Source: Streptacidiphilus carbonis
GTDB taxonomy: Bacteria > Actinomycetota > Actinomycetes > Streptomycetales > Streptomycetaceae
NCBI RefSeq assembly: GCF_000787775.1
Contig: NZ_BBPM01000059.1
Coordinates: 1-46,382, forward strand
Length of the DNA: 46,382 bases
Direction of reading: 5' to 3'
The position numbers and the translations under genes are program-made. This document shows, in pieces, positions 29,620 through 38,280 of the stretch (the stretch's first letter is position 1; the number at the start of each line of letters is the position of its first letter). The notes beneath the pieces were generated by a model. The model did not search any database. It was not told where the DNA came from and was given only the letters and a program-made list of their open reading frames with translations.

Positions 29620-32127
29620 TCACTCCCGTTCCCGGTGCAGTGTCCGCTCGTCCGACGTGCTGTTCCCGTCCTCGTCCCAGGCGTCGTCGTCCCGGGCGTC
29701 GTCGTCGCGCTCGGCGTCGGCGTCCTCGGCGTCGTCGCCCTCGGCCGCGCCGCCGTCTGCACCTTCCCCGCTCCTGGCGTGCTTACGCTTCGAGTACAGC
29801 CGGACACCCGCGAGCAGCACCAGCAGCACGCCGCCCGCCACCACGGCGATCACGCCGTTGCGCAGCTGCTTGATGTCGACGGTGAAGCTGACCGGGTTGC
29901 CGTAGGGCTTCTGGTCGGCCGTGGTGTACAGCTGGGCGGTCATCTCGACCTGCCCGTTGGCGGTGGCCGTCACCGGGAATCTGAGGGTCTCCACGGTGTC
30001 GCCGTTGGCCCGCACCGCCATGAGCTTGAAGTTGGGGCTGCTCTTGTCCAGGCTGAGCCGGGTCGGGCTGGAGGAGGTGAGTTCCACCTCCAGGTTGAGC
30101 ACCGGCTGCGGCAGGTCGTTCTGGACCGTGATCGGGATGGTGGCGGAGCCGCTGCCGGACAGGGTGATCGAGTTGTTCGGCTTGTGCAGGATCGAGACCG
30201 CGTCATGCAGGTTGTCGAGGTACTCGGTGGCGTTCTCCCGGTAGGCCGTCCCCTGGTCCGACTGGTCGCGCCACTGGGTGGACACCGACCGCAGCACCGC
30301 GGAGCTGAAGGCGGTGCGGATCGGCGCCGGGTTCGACATGATCTTGCCGAGCTCGGCCAAATTGTCCTGAGTGCTCGTCACCGCGGTCAGGTCGCCGCTG
30401 CTCAGCTCGGTCTTCCTGGCGGCGGACGGGTAGTCGGAGACCGACGGCACGATGGTGCCGGCGTGCGGGGTCGGGGTCGCCGACGCCACCTCGCCGTAGC
30501 CGGCGGCCTTGGCCCACTTGGCGGTCACCGCCGCCGCCAGCGAGTTGGCCAGCGTCTGCGCGGTGCTCGCCACCATGTCGCGCGGCGGCATGACCAGGAT
30601 GCTGCGCTGGTCGTTCGGCCGTTCCAGGGTGATCGCCAGGGTCTCGGCGAGGAAGCGCTGCTCGGCCATGGTCTGGGCGCTCTGGGTGGACAGGTTGCCG
30701 GCGAAGATGTCGTCGATGGTGGAGTCGGCGACCACAGCCGTGGTCCCGTTGCCCAGCGACCGGGCGGCATTGGGGGTGTAGGTCAGGCTGCGGGAGTCCG
30801 GCAGGCTGCTGCTGTCGGTGATGATCTGGGTGCTGCCGATGCTGCGGGCCAGCGAGACCACCGAGCTGTCGATGTACCCCTGGTACGGCCAGGCGACCGT
30901 ACGGGAGGCGCTGACCTGCAGCGGGTTCAGGCCGACCTGTCCCAGGTCGCTGGTGGCGACTTTCAGCGCGTCCTTGAGCGACTGCGAGCCCGAGCCGTTG
31001 TGGGCGATGGAGGCCAGGTCGGGGTCACCGGCGGGCAGCGAGAGCACCTGCTGGCTGCTGAGGCCGGAGAGGGTCTGCTGCATGTCGGCGAGCCAGGTCT
31101 TGGCCGCGGCCGAGCCGCTGCCGGCCGTGGTGCACTTGCAGGCGGTGGTGGCGCCCTTGGCGTCACCACCCGAGCCGGCCACCTGGTAGGCCGACTCCAT
31201 GTCCAGCACGCTGGTGATCAGGTCCGGGTCGATCACCCAGGTCGGCTTCAGGGCGGCGATGCTGGCGCCGCGGGACTGCAGCTGACCCAGTCGGCCGTCC
31301 GTGCCCAGGTCGTCGGCCAGGGTGTCGTCGCTGAGCACGGCCTGGTCGGAGGCCTTGGAGTCGCTGTAGGTCTGCGGCTGCACCCGGGGCGCGGCCACCA
31401 CCGGCCACAGTGTGGCGATCTTCGTGGGCTGGGCGCCGCTGCCGGGGTCGTACAGCGGCAGGAAGGTGCGGGCGACGCCCAGCGGGTGCACCGAGGAGCC
31501 GGAGACGCTGCCCTGGGCGTCCACCGCCAGCTCGTACACATGGCCGGCGCTGAGGCCCAGATCACTGATCTTCACGGCGATGGTGAACGGGGCGCTGGTC
31601 GCGCCGGGCGCCAGGGTGCCCAGGCCCGGCTGCAGACCGCTCTTGTCCAGCTCGGCCGGGTCCTGGTCGTTGGGCCCGGTGAGCGCGGCCACCGCGGAGA
31701 TCTCCGAACGGCTCGTCAGCGGCTGGGTGTCCGCCCACACCCCCACGTGCAGGGAGCTGATCGAGGTGCTGCCCTTGTTGGTGACCGTGCCCGTCAGCGT
31801 GACCGTGTTGGTCACCGAGGGCGTCTGCGGGGTGATCGTGTCCAGGGTCACCACGGCCTGGCCGCCGCCGCCGCTCGCCTCGGGGGCCTTGCTGGTGGCG
31901 GACGCGTCGACGGCCCCGGTGCCGAGGGCGTGGACGTCGCCGACGGTGTAGCGGGTCTGCGCCGCGAAGGCGGCGGCGGGGGCCAGCGTGGTGCCGGTGC
32001 CCAGCACCAGCCCCGAGGCCAGTGCCACCGCGCCGGCCCGGCGTGCGCCCCGAAGTCGTGCCCCGCCGCGGCCCGTGCCCCTGCGCGGCCCGGAGCCGCG
32101 TCCCGCCTGCCGTGCCGCCACGTCCAC
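29620..32127 (-). CDS. DUF6049 secreted/membrane-anchored protein
   Basis: A large protein of about 835 aa. The N-terminal signal sequence is Arg-rich followed by AGAVALASGLVLGTGTTLAP. A long extracytoplasmic region contains Ig-like/CARDB-like beta segments (TVTLTGTVTNKGSTSISSLH near the start, VTVQNDLPQPVLNLEVELTS-like text near the end). A C-terminal membrane helix (GVIAVVAGGVLLVLLAGVRL) precedes an acidic cytoplasmic tail. It corresponds by position to Rv3909 of mycobacteria; function is unknown. I chose the GTG at 32127 because it begins just before the signal peptide and follows GAGGG; GTG 32121 or upstream starts are possible. It is divergent from the CCA gene and upstream of murJ. Confidence 0.82.
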   Translation of the reverse strand: MDVAARQAGRGSGPRRGTGRGGARLRGARRAGAVALASGLVLGTGTTLAPAAAFAAQTRYTVGDVHALGTGAVDASATSKAPEASGGGGQAVVTLDTITPQTPSVTNTVTLTGTVTNKGSTSISSLHVGVWADTQPLTSRSEISAVAALTGPNDQDPAELDKSGLQPGLGTLAPGATSAPFTIAVKISDLGLSAGHVYELAVDAQGSVSGSSVHPLGVARTFLPLYDPGSGAQPTKIATLWPVVAAPRVQPQTYSDSKASDQAVLSDDTLADDLGTDGRLGQLQSRGASIAALKPTWVIDPDLITSVLDMESAYQVAGSGGDAKGATTACKCTTAGSGSAAAKTWLADMQQTLSGLSSQQVLSLPAGDPDLASIAHNGSGSQSLKDALKVATSDLGQVGLNPLQVSASRTVAWPYQGYIDSSVVSLARSIGSTQIITDSSSLPDSRSLTYTPNAARSLGNGTTAVVADSTIDDIFAGNLSTQSAQTMAEQRFLAETLAITLERPNDQRSILVMPPRDMVASTAQTLANSLAAAVTAKWAKAAGYGEVASATPTPHAGTIVPSVSDYPSAARKTELSSGDLTAVTSTQDNLAELGKIMSNPAPIRTAFSSAVLRSVSTQWRDQSDQGTAYRENATEYLDNLHDAVSILHKPNNSITLSGSGSATIPITVQNDLPQPVLNLEVELTSSSPTRLSLDKSSPNFKLMAVRANGDTVETLRFPVTATANGQVEMTAQLYTTADQKPYGNPVSFTVDIKQLRNGVIAVVAGGVLLVLLAGVRLYSKRKHARSGEGADGGAAEGDDAEDADAERDDDARDDDAWDEDGNSTSDERTLHRERE

Positions 32128-32335
32128 GCGCCCTCGCCGTTCTCGTCGCTTACGGTGTCTCGGCCGCTGCCGCCACTGCCCGATCCCGGGATGCCACCCA
32201 GCCCCCGGCATCGTAACGACGTTGCCTGGCAACGGGTGCAGCAGGATCGTCCGGGCGAGCCCGGATGGCCGCACGCCTTCCTACGAGCTATAACGAGGCG
32301 CGGCCGGTGCGTCACGGCACGTACTCTTGTCTGTC

Positions 32336-33835
32336 GTGCCGTACGACAATGATCCCAGCGATTTCCCCCCGAACTCCTCCGCCGCCGCGCTCAGCGAGGT
32401 CCAGCTCACCGCCGTCAGCGGGGTACTGGGCGCCTATCCGGTCGCCGAGGAGCTGGGCCGCCGTTTCCAGCAGGCCGGTTTCCGCCTTGCGCTGGTCGGC
32501 GGCTCCGTGCGGGACGCGCTGCTGGGCCGGCTCGGCAACGACCTGGACTTCACCACCGACGCCCGCCCGGAGCAGATCCTGGCGCTGCTGAAGCCGTGGG
32601 CGGACGCGATCTGGGACGTCGGCATCGCCTTCGGCACCGTGGGCGCCCGCAAGAAGGCCAGGCCCACGGCCGACCCGGAGCACGGCGAGCTGTTCGACTT
32701 CCAGATCGAGATCACCACCTACCGCTCCGAGGCCTACGACCGGGACTCGCGCAAGCCGGAGGTCTCCTACGGCGACACCATCGAGGAGGACCTGGTGCGC
32801 CGGGACTTCACGGTGAACGCCATGGCGGTGGCGCTGCCCGAGGTCGCCTTCATCGATCCGCACCACGGTCTCCAGGACCTGGCGGCGAAGGTGCTGCGCA
32901 CCCCGGGCACCCCGGAGGCGTCCTTCTCGGACGACCCGCTGCGGATGCTGCGGGCGGCCCGCTTCGCCGCGCAGCTGGACTTCGGGGTCGCCCCCGAGGT
33001 CGTCACCGCGATGACGGGGATGGCGGAGCGGATCGACATTGTCTCCGCCGAGCGGATCCAGGCCGAGCTCAACAAGCTGCTGCTGTCCGAGCACCCGCGC
33101 AAGGGCCTGCTGCTGCTGGTCGACACCGGGCTGGCGGCGCGGGTGCTGCCGGAGCTGCCGGCGCTGCAGCTGGAGCGCGACGAGCACCACCGCCACAAGG
33201 ACGTCTACGACCACTCGCTGACGGTGCTGGAGCAGGCGATCGCCCTGGAGGACCAGGGCCCGGACCTGACGCTGCGTCTGGCCGCGCTGCTGCACGACAT
33301 CGGCAAGCCGCGCACCCGGCGCTTCGAGGACGGCGGCGGGGTCTCCTTCCACCACCACGAGCTGGTCGGCGCGAAGATGACCAAGAAGCGGCTGCGCGAC
33401 CTCAAGTACTCCAACGAGCTGATCGCCGACGTGTCCCGGCTGGTGGAGCTGCACCTGCGGTTCCACGGGTACGGCAGCGGCGAGTGGACCGACTCGGCGG
33501 TGCGCCGCTATGTGCGCGACGCGGGGCCGCTGCTCTCGCGGCTGCACAAGCTGACCCGCTCCGACTGCACCACCCGCAACAAGAAGAAGGCCGCCGCCCT
33601 CTCGCGCTCCTACGACGGCCTGGAGCAGCGCATCGCCGAACTCCAGGAGCAGGAGGAGCTGGACGCGATCCGGCCCGACCTCAACGGCCACCAGATCATG
33701 GCGATCCTGGGCGTGAAGGGCCGGGACGTGGGCGCCGCCTACGACTTCCTGCTGGAGCTGCGGCTGGAGCACGGTCCGCTGGGGCCGGAGGCGGCCGAGG
33801 CGGCGCTGCGGGAATGGTGGGCCGGCCGCGAGTAG
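32336..33835 (+). CDS. cca: CCA tRNA nucleotidyltransferase
   Basis: Adds or repairs the 3' CCA of tRNA (499 aa); homologues are called PcnA in mycobacteria. The nucleotidyltransferase head shows LVGGSVRDALLGRLGNDLDF with the Asp-x-Asp metal motif, then RRDFTVNAMA and DPLRMLRAARFAAQL. The second half carries an HD domain, LLHDIGKPRTRR and FHHHELVGAK. I chose the GTG at 32336 (MPYDNDPSD) because family members begin at this point; a TTG at 32327 is in frame. TACTCT at 32322-32327 would be a -10 only eight bases from the GTG, so the mRNA may be leaderless. Confidence 0.95.
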   Translation: MPYDNDPSDFPPNSSAAALSEVQLTAVSGVLGAYPVAEELGRRFQQAGFRLALVGGSVRDALLGRLGNDLDFTTDARPEQILALLKPWADAIWDVGIAFGTVGARKKARPTADPEHGELFDFQIEITTYRSEAYDRDSRKPEVSYGDTIEEDLVRRDFTVNAMAVALPEVAFIDPHHGLQDLAAKVLRTPGTPEASFSDDPLRMLRAARFAAQLDFGVAPEVVTAMTGMAERIDIVSAERIQAELNKLLLSEHPRKGLLLLVDTGLAARVLPELPALQLERDEHHRHKDVYDHSLTVLEQAIALEDQGPDLTLRLAALLHDIGKPRTRRFEDGGGVSFHHHELVGAKMTKKRLRDLKYSNELIADVSRLVELHLRFHGYGSGEWTDSAVRRYVRDAGPLLSRLHKLTRSDCTTRNKKKAAALSRSYDGLEQRIAELQEQEELDAIRPDLNGHQIMAILGVKGRDVGAAYDFLLELRLEHGPLGPEAAEAALREWWAGRE

Positions 33836-33885
33836 TAGGGGTTTTCCTTTTCGCCGCGAATAAAAATTGATACCAACAACGAATG

Positions 33886-33917
33886 CATCGCCCATAATCC
33901 AGGATTCATGGGCGATG
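33886..33917. promoter_or_regulatory. Dyad in an AT-rich intergenic island
   Basis: CATCGCCCAT (33886-33895) and ATGGGCGATG (33908-33917) with inner AATCC/GGATT form a long imperfect inverted repeat. It sits in the 154-base gap after cca, which is notably AT-rich for this genome (TAAAAATTGATA at 33861-33872). It could be a cca terminator or an operator for the downstream DNA-binding protein. TTGATA (33867-33872) may be a -35 for that gene. Confidence 0.5.
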
Positions 33918-33989
33918 TAACTGTCCTGCCTGATTCTCGTTACTCCATTTCGGGGAGGCGCTGAACCTCCCGGAATCGGAGGGAATGCG

Positions 33990-34685
33990 ATGACAGGCGA
34001 TCAGGTCCTGCTGGAATCACGGACCATGCGCGCCGCCCTCGCCGGACGGATCGAGGCCCTGGAACGGGTCAAACCGCTGGGAGCACTGACCCTTCCCAAT
34101 GGGCTGCACCTGCTCACGGAGGCCGTCGCCGACTATTTCGCCGTGCCGACCAGAGCGGTCCACTCGCTGGTGCTGGACCACCGCGAGGAATTGGAGGCGT
34201 ACGGCTACCAGGTGCTGACCGGGGCGCGGCTGACGGCGTTCAAGAATGCCAGCGGAATCCAGTCCAGGGCGCGGCAGCTGGCGCTGTTCAACCGGCGTAC
34301 CGTGCTCTGCGCCGCGATGCTGCTCAGGGAGAGCGACATCGCCCGGCAGGTGCGTTCGCGGCTGCTGGACCTGGAGGCGGGGGCGCGGTTCCTGCCGGTG
34401 GACAATCCGCTGCGGGAGCGGTCCGGCGGCCCGGAGCCGGACCCGGTGGAGGTCGCCTCCACGGCGCTGCGCTCGGTGATCGGCAGCACCGTGGTGCCGC
34501 TGCTGAACGCGCTGCTGGAGCAGGCCGGGACGCAGGAGCTGACGCTGGGCGAGGTCCGCTGCCGGCTGGAGCAGCTGGAGCTGCTGATCGTGGACGGGGA
34601 CGGCTCCGGCGTGCCGGGGCCCCGCCGGTTCCACCTGGTGCACGGGGTGGAACCGGCCGGGCCCGCCGACGGCGACCAGCAGTGA
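33990..34685 (+). CDS. Phage-antirepressor-like DNA-binding protein (tentative)
   Basis: A 231-aa protein. Residues about 45-130 resemble antirepressor-type proteins of gram-positive phages: VADYFAVPTRAVHSLVLDHR, EELEAYGYQVLTGARL and FNRRTVLCAAMLLRESDIAR, then VRSRLLDLE. In those families a wHTH-like region reads a protein-specific site, followed by the R-R-A/T-V-L-x2-x-M-L-L motif. The C-terminal 80 residues include helical LGEVRCRLEQLELLIVDG. The ATG has GGAGGGA five bases upstream. It lies behind an AT-rich island and has no conserved neighbour I recognise. The gene is convincing; the functional name is a pattern-based guess. Confidence 0.7.
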   Translation: MTGDQVLLESRTMRAALAGRIEALERVKPLGALTLPNGLHLLTEAVADYFAVPTRAVHSLVLDHREELEAYGYQVLTGARLTAFKNASGIQSRARQLALFNRRTVLCAAMLLRESDIARQVRSRLLDLEAGARFLPVDNPLRERSGGPEPDPVEVASTALRSVIGSTVVPLLNALLEQAGTQELTLGEVRCRLEQLELLIVDGDGSGVPGPRRFHLVHGVEPAGPADGDQQ

Positions 34686-34707
34686 GCCGCGGGATCCGTC
34701 CGATTCC

Positions 34708-35493
34708 TCAGCTGGAGGCGGCGCCCGCGAGCAGGATCACGAAGATCAGTAGCACCAGGCCGCCGGGGACCAGCAGGCCCAGCGCCTGGGGCCGCTTGAA
34801 CAGCGGCTCGCCCGGGTTCAGCTGCTGGCCGCCGGGCGCGGGGACGGCCTCCGGCAGCGCCTTGACCTTGTTGAAGCCGATGGCGTTGCGGATCAGCGCG
34901 ATGCAGCTGAACAGCCAGGAGCTGTAGCCCCACCAGCCGCGGACCATGGTCTTCGCGGACATGTCCCGCATCACCGCGGTGCCGCAGGTGCGGCAGAACG
35001 GGCCGCGGGACTTCAGGAACTGCATGACCAGGATCATGCCCTTGTGGCCGTGGAAGGTCACGTTCGCGGCCGGGAAGCCGCCGCAGACGCGGCAGGTCGG
35101 GGCGTTGGGGTCGTACTGCTGCGGGGCCTGCCCCGGACCGGGGCCGCCGTAGGGAGACGGCTGGGGCGGCTGCGGCTGGGGGTAGCCCTGCTGCTGCGGC
35201 GGGGCGAATCCCTGCTGGGGCGCCGGCGGGTAGCCCTGCGCGGGCGGCGGCGGGTAGCCCTGCGCGGGCGGCGCGTAGCCCTGGGGCGGCGGGGCGTAAC
35301 CCTGGGGCGGCGCGTAGCCCTGCTGCGGCGGGGGCGCGTAGCCCTGCGGGGGCGGCGGGGCGTAGCCCTGCTGCGGGGGCACGGCGCCGCCGTAGGGGTT
35401 GGGCTGCTGGGGCGCCTGCGGCGGCTGCGGGGCGTAGGGGTTGCCCGGCTTCGCGTAGGGGTTGCCCGGCATGGGCGGAGGCGGGGTGGCCAT
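34708..35493 (-). CDS. Pro/Tyr-rich CxxC membrane protein of unknown function
   Basis: A 261-aa protein. The N-terminal half is low complexity with QGYAPPP/QGYPPP repeats and no charged residues. The C-terminal half has CRVCGGFPAANVTFHGHKG and FCRTCGTAVMRDMSAKTMVR, two CxxC pairs likely to bind zinc, then a WWGYSSWLF aromatic segment and a C-terminal membrane helix (LGLLVPGGLVLLIFVILLAG). Streptomycetes carry many proteins with this CxxC/WWG/membrane layout; function is unknown. I chose the ATG at 35493 behind AGAGGAT; the open frame continues upstream without conservation. It converges with the antirepressor-like gene, 22 bases apart. Confidence 0.8.
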   Translation of the reverse strand: MATPPPPMPGNPYAKPGNPYAPQPPQAPQQPNPYGGAVPPQQGYAPPPPQGYAPPPQQGYAPPQGYAPPPQGYAPPAQGYPPPPAQGYPPAPQQGFAPPQQQGYPQPQPPQPSPYGGPGPGQAPQQYDPNAPTCRVCGGFPAANVTFHGHKGMILVMQFLKSRGPFCRTCGTAVMRDMSAKTMVRGWWGYSSWLFSCIALIRNAIGFNKVKALPEAVPAPGGQQLNPGEPLFKRPQALGLLVPGGLVLLIFVILLAGAASS

Positions 35494-35582
35494 GTGGATC
35501 CTCTGCGGAGGGAGGGTTGACGGGTACGGGAGGAACGTTGGCACGCTATCCGTCCGGGGGAGCCCGCGGGGCGGACTCCTGG

Positions 35583-36974
35583 TCATCTGTCAGAAGGTAC
35601 CGGTGGGCACAGCGGTGGAGTGAGGGGCGGTCTGTGGCGGAGTGTCAGCCCGTAGCCGACGGCGGTGGCGGCGTAGAGGGCGGCGGAGCCGAGCACCAGC
35701 GCCACCGAGCGGCCGCTCGGTGACATCACCACGGCTGCGACGGCGGCGGCCGCCACCAGCGACGCGTTGAACAGCACGTCGTAGACGGCGAAGACCCGGC
35801 CCCGGTAGTCGTCCTCCACCGAGGTCTGCACCACGGTGTCCGTGCTGATCTTGATGCCCTGGGAGACCAGGCCCAGCAGGAAGGCGGCGGTGATGATGGG
35901 CACGGGAGCGAAGGACAGGCCCAGCGCCGGGGTGAGCACCGCGGCCATGGCCGCGCAGGCGACCAGCCACCCGGACACCCCGATCCGCCGGGTGGCCACC
36001 GGGGTCAACAGCGCGGCGGCGAAGAAGCCGGCCGCGGAGGCGGCCAGCGCCAGGCCCAGCCAGCGGATGCCGGCCGCCTGGTCGTCGGGGGCGGCGAAGG
36101 TGTTGCGGCACAGCATCAGCAGCAGCACCAGCAGCAGTCCGTAGCAGAACCGGCAGACGGTGACGGCGCCCAGCGCCCACGCCGCCGGACGGCAGTCGTG
36201 GACCAGGTGGCGCAGCCCGGCGAGCAGTCCGCGTCCGGTGGCCGCGACCACGGTCAGCAGCGGCTCCCGGGCCCGGCCGGCCCGCTCCGACAGGTCGGGT
36301 CCCAGCAGGTCGGGTCCCATGGTGGCGGCGGCCATGGCGGCGCTGCCGTAGCCCAGCGCCGCCAGCACCAGCAGGGCGGCGTTGGCCTCCGGGCCGCCCG
36401 GCAGCACCAGCCGCACCAGGAATCCCGATCCGCCGCCGACGGTGCTGGCGATGGTGCCCAGGGTGGGCGCGATGGCATTGGCCCCGATCAGCAGGGCGGC
36501 CGGGACGACCTGCGGCAGCGCGGCGGACAGGCCCGCCAGCACGAACCGGTTGGCGCCGGTGACCAGCAGCGCGGCTCCGAAGAACACCGGGGTGGGCACC
36601 CGCATCAGCACCAGGGCCGCGGTGCCCAGGCAGAGCAGCAGCCGGACCAGGTTGCCGTAGAGCAGGATCTGCCGCCGGCGCCAGCGGTCCAGCAGCGGTC
36701 CGGCGAAGGGGCCGATGACGCAGAACGGCAGCAGCATCACCGCGAAGGCGGAGGCGATGGCGCCGGGGGTGGGCTGGCGCTCCGGCGAGAAGACGACATA
36801 GGACGCCAGCGACACCTGGAAGACGCCGTCGGTGAGCTGGGAGAGCAGCCGGGTGCGCAGCAGGCGGCGGAAGTCGGGCAGTCGCAGCAGGGCCGCGGCG
36901 CGGCCCTGGGGGGCGGGCGCACCGCGGGTGATCGACACGTGCACAGCGTGCCACGCCGCAGCGGAGATGTGCAT
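35583..36974 (-). CDS. Major facilitator superfamily transporter
   Basis: A 463-aa polytopic membrane protein with about twelve hydrophobic helices. The MFS A-like loop is GPFAGPLLDRWRRRQILLYG near residue 90. LLRLPDFRRLLRTRLLSQLTDG at the N-terminus and VVQTSVEDDYRGRVFAVYDV near residue 390 are typical of MFS_1/enterobactin-exporter-like permeases at this chromosomal position. The substrate is unknown. The start is uncertain: ATG 36974 lacks a clear ribosome site, and GTG codons at 36944 and 36938 are alternatives. The overlapping frame is a high-GC shadow. Confidence 0.88.
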   Translation of the reverse strand: MHISAAAWHAVHVSITRGAPAPQGRAAALLRLPDFRRLLRTRLLSQLTDGVFQVSLASYVVFSPERQPTPGAIASAFAVMLLPFCVIGPFAGPLLDRWRRRQILLYGNLVRLLLCLGTAALVLMRVPTPVFFGAALLVTGANRFVLAGLSAALPQVVPAALLIGANAIAPTLGTIASTVGGGSGFLVRLVLPGGPEANAALLVLAALGYGSAAMAAATMGPDLLGPDLSERAGRAREPLLTVVAATGRGLLAGLRHLVHDCRPAAWALGAVTVCRFCYGLLLVLLLMLCRNTFAAPDDQAAGIRWLGLALAASAAGFFAAALLTPVATRRIGVSGWLVACAAMAAVLTPALGLSFAPVPIITAAFLLGLVSQGIKISTDTVVQTSVEDDYRGRVFAVYDVLFNASLVAAAAVAAVVMSPSGRSVALVLGSAALYAATAVGYGLTLRHRPPLTPPLCPPVPSDR

Positions 36975-37000
36975 GCCCAAACGCCAGCGGGCGACCCCGT

Positions 37001-37035
37001 GTCACCTGTTTCACGTTTCACGTGAAACAGGTGAC
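37001..37035 (-). terminator. ino1 terminator hairpin containing a parS site
   Basis: GTCACCTGTTTCAC (37001-37014) pairs perfectly with GTGAAACAGGTGAC (37022-37035) around a GTTTCAC loop, 45 bases past the ino1 stop. The parS at 37015-37028 is embedded in loop and right arm, mirroring the rsmG hairpin at 16521. Confidence 0.75.
37015..37028. promoter_or_regulatory. parS site 9
   Basis: Exact GTTTCACGTGAAAC preceded directly by a third half-site GTTTCAC (37008-37014). It lies about 13 kb beyond the nearest other parS in the window. Confidence 0.95.
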
Positions 37036-37080
37036 CAGGAGCCGCCCATAACGGAGTTGTCGGACCTCAGCGCCGGTCGT

Positions 37081-38163
37081 TCAGCGCTCGACCTCGCCGC
37101 GGATGAACTTCTCGACGTTGTCGCGGGCCTCGTCGTCGAAGTACTGGACCGGCGGGCTCTTCATCAGGTAGCTGGACGCCGACAGGATGGGTCCGCCGAT
37201 GCCGCGGTCCTTGGCGATCTTCGCCGCGCGCACCGCATCGATGATCACACCGGCCGAGTTCGGGGAGTCCCACACCTCGAGCTTGTACTCCAGGTTCAGC
37301 GGGACGTCGCCGAAGGCGCGGCCCTCGAGGCGCACGTACGCCCACTTGCGGTCGTCCAGCCAGGCCACGTAGTCGGACGGGCCGATGTGGACGTTCTTGG
37401 CGCCCAGGTCGCGGTCCACGATCTGCGAGGTGACGGCCTGGGTCTTGGAGATCTTCTTGGACTCCAGCCGGTCGCGCTCCAGCATGTTCTTGAAGTCCAT
37501 GTTGCCGCCGACGTTCAGCTGCATGGTGCGCTCCAGCAGGACACCGCGGTCCTCGAAGAGCTTCGCCATCACGCGGTGCGTGATCGTCGCGCCGACCTGC
37601 GACTTGATGTCGTCGCCGACGATCGGGACACCGGCCTCGGTGAACTTGTCGGCCCACTCCTTGGTGCCGGCGATGAAGACCGGGAGGGCGTTGACGAAGG
37701 CGACCTTGGCGTCGATGGCGCACTGGGCGTAGTGCTTCGCCGCGACCTCGGAACCGACCGGCAGGTAGCAGACCAGTACGTCGACCTGGCGGTCCTTCAG
37801 GACCTGGACGACGTCGACCGGCTCCTCCGAGGACTCCTCGATGGTCTCGCGGTAGTACTTGCCCAGGCCGTCGTTGGTCGGGCCGCGCAGGACCTGGACG
37901 CCAGTGGTCGGCACGTCGCAGATCTTGATGGTGTTGTTCTCGCTGGCGCCGATGGCGTCCGCGAGGTCCAGGCCGACCTTCTTGGCGTCGACGTCGAACG
38001 CGGCGACGAACTCGACGTCGCGGACGTGGTAGTCACCGAACTGCACGTGCATGAGGCCGGGCACGCGGCTGTTCGGGTCGGCGTCCTTGTAGTACTCGAC
38101 GCCCTGGACAAGCGAGGCGGCGCAGTTGCCCACACCTACGATGGCTACGCGAACCGAACTCAT
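37081..38163 (-). CDS. ino1: Inositol-3-phosphate synthase
   Basis: A 360-aa NAD-dependent enzyme converting glucose 6-phosphate to 1L-myo-inositol 3-phosphate, the first step toward phosphatidylinositol and mycothiol. The Rossmann motif is [20 protein letters not shown]. Family landmarks include [29 protein letters not shown] and [20 protein letters not shown]. The ATG at 38163 ([10 protein letters not shown]) follows AGGGAG and gives the compact actinobacterial length; the upstream frame is not conserved. It lies 117 bases downstream of a padR gene on the same strand, consistent with PadR-linked control. Confidence 0.95.
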   Translation of the reverse strand: MSSVRVAIVGVGNCAASLVQGVEYYKDADPNSRVPGLMHVQFGDYHVRDVEFVAAFDVDAKKVGLDLADAIGASENNTIKICDVPTTGVQVLRGPTNDGLGKYYRETIEESSEEPVDVVQVLKDRQVDVLVCYLPVGSEVAAKHYAQCAIDAKVAFVNALPVFIAGTKEWADKFTEAGVPIVGDDIKSQVGATITHRVMAKLFEDRGVLLERTMQLNVGGNMDFKNMLERDRLESKKISKTQAVTSQIVDRDLGAKNVHIGPSDYVAWLDDRKWAYVRLEGRAFGDVPLNLEYKLEVWDSPNSAGVIIDAVRAAKIAKDRGIGGPILSASSYLMKSPPVQYFDDEARDNVEKFIRGEVER

Positions 38164-38280
38164 TTCGGCTGCTCCCTGTTGTGATCGATTTGGGCTGATA
38201 TGCCCACCTGGAAAAGATGGTTCAGTGCGGTACTTCGGCGGTACATGCAGTGCCACTCGTCAACCCGGTCCGCTCCGGGG

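Noticed and set aside
26372..29905. A plus-strand frame of 1177 codons across the pseudokinase and murJ genes
   Set aside because: Low-complexity His/Gln/Gly/Val text antiparallel to two clear genes; no recognisable fold and no ribosome site.
35590..37014. Alternative minus-strand frame overlapping the MFS gene
   Set aside because: Arg/Gly/Pro-rich with no membrane helices, whereas the overlapping frame reads as a clean 12-helix permease.
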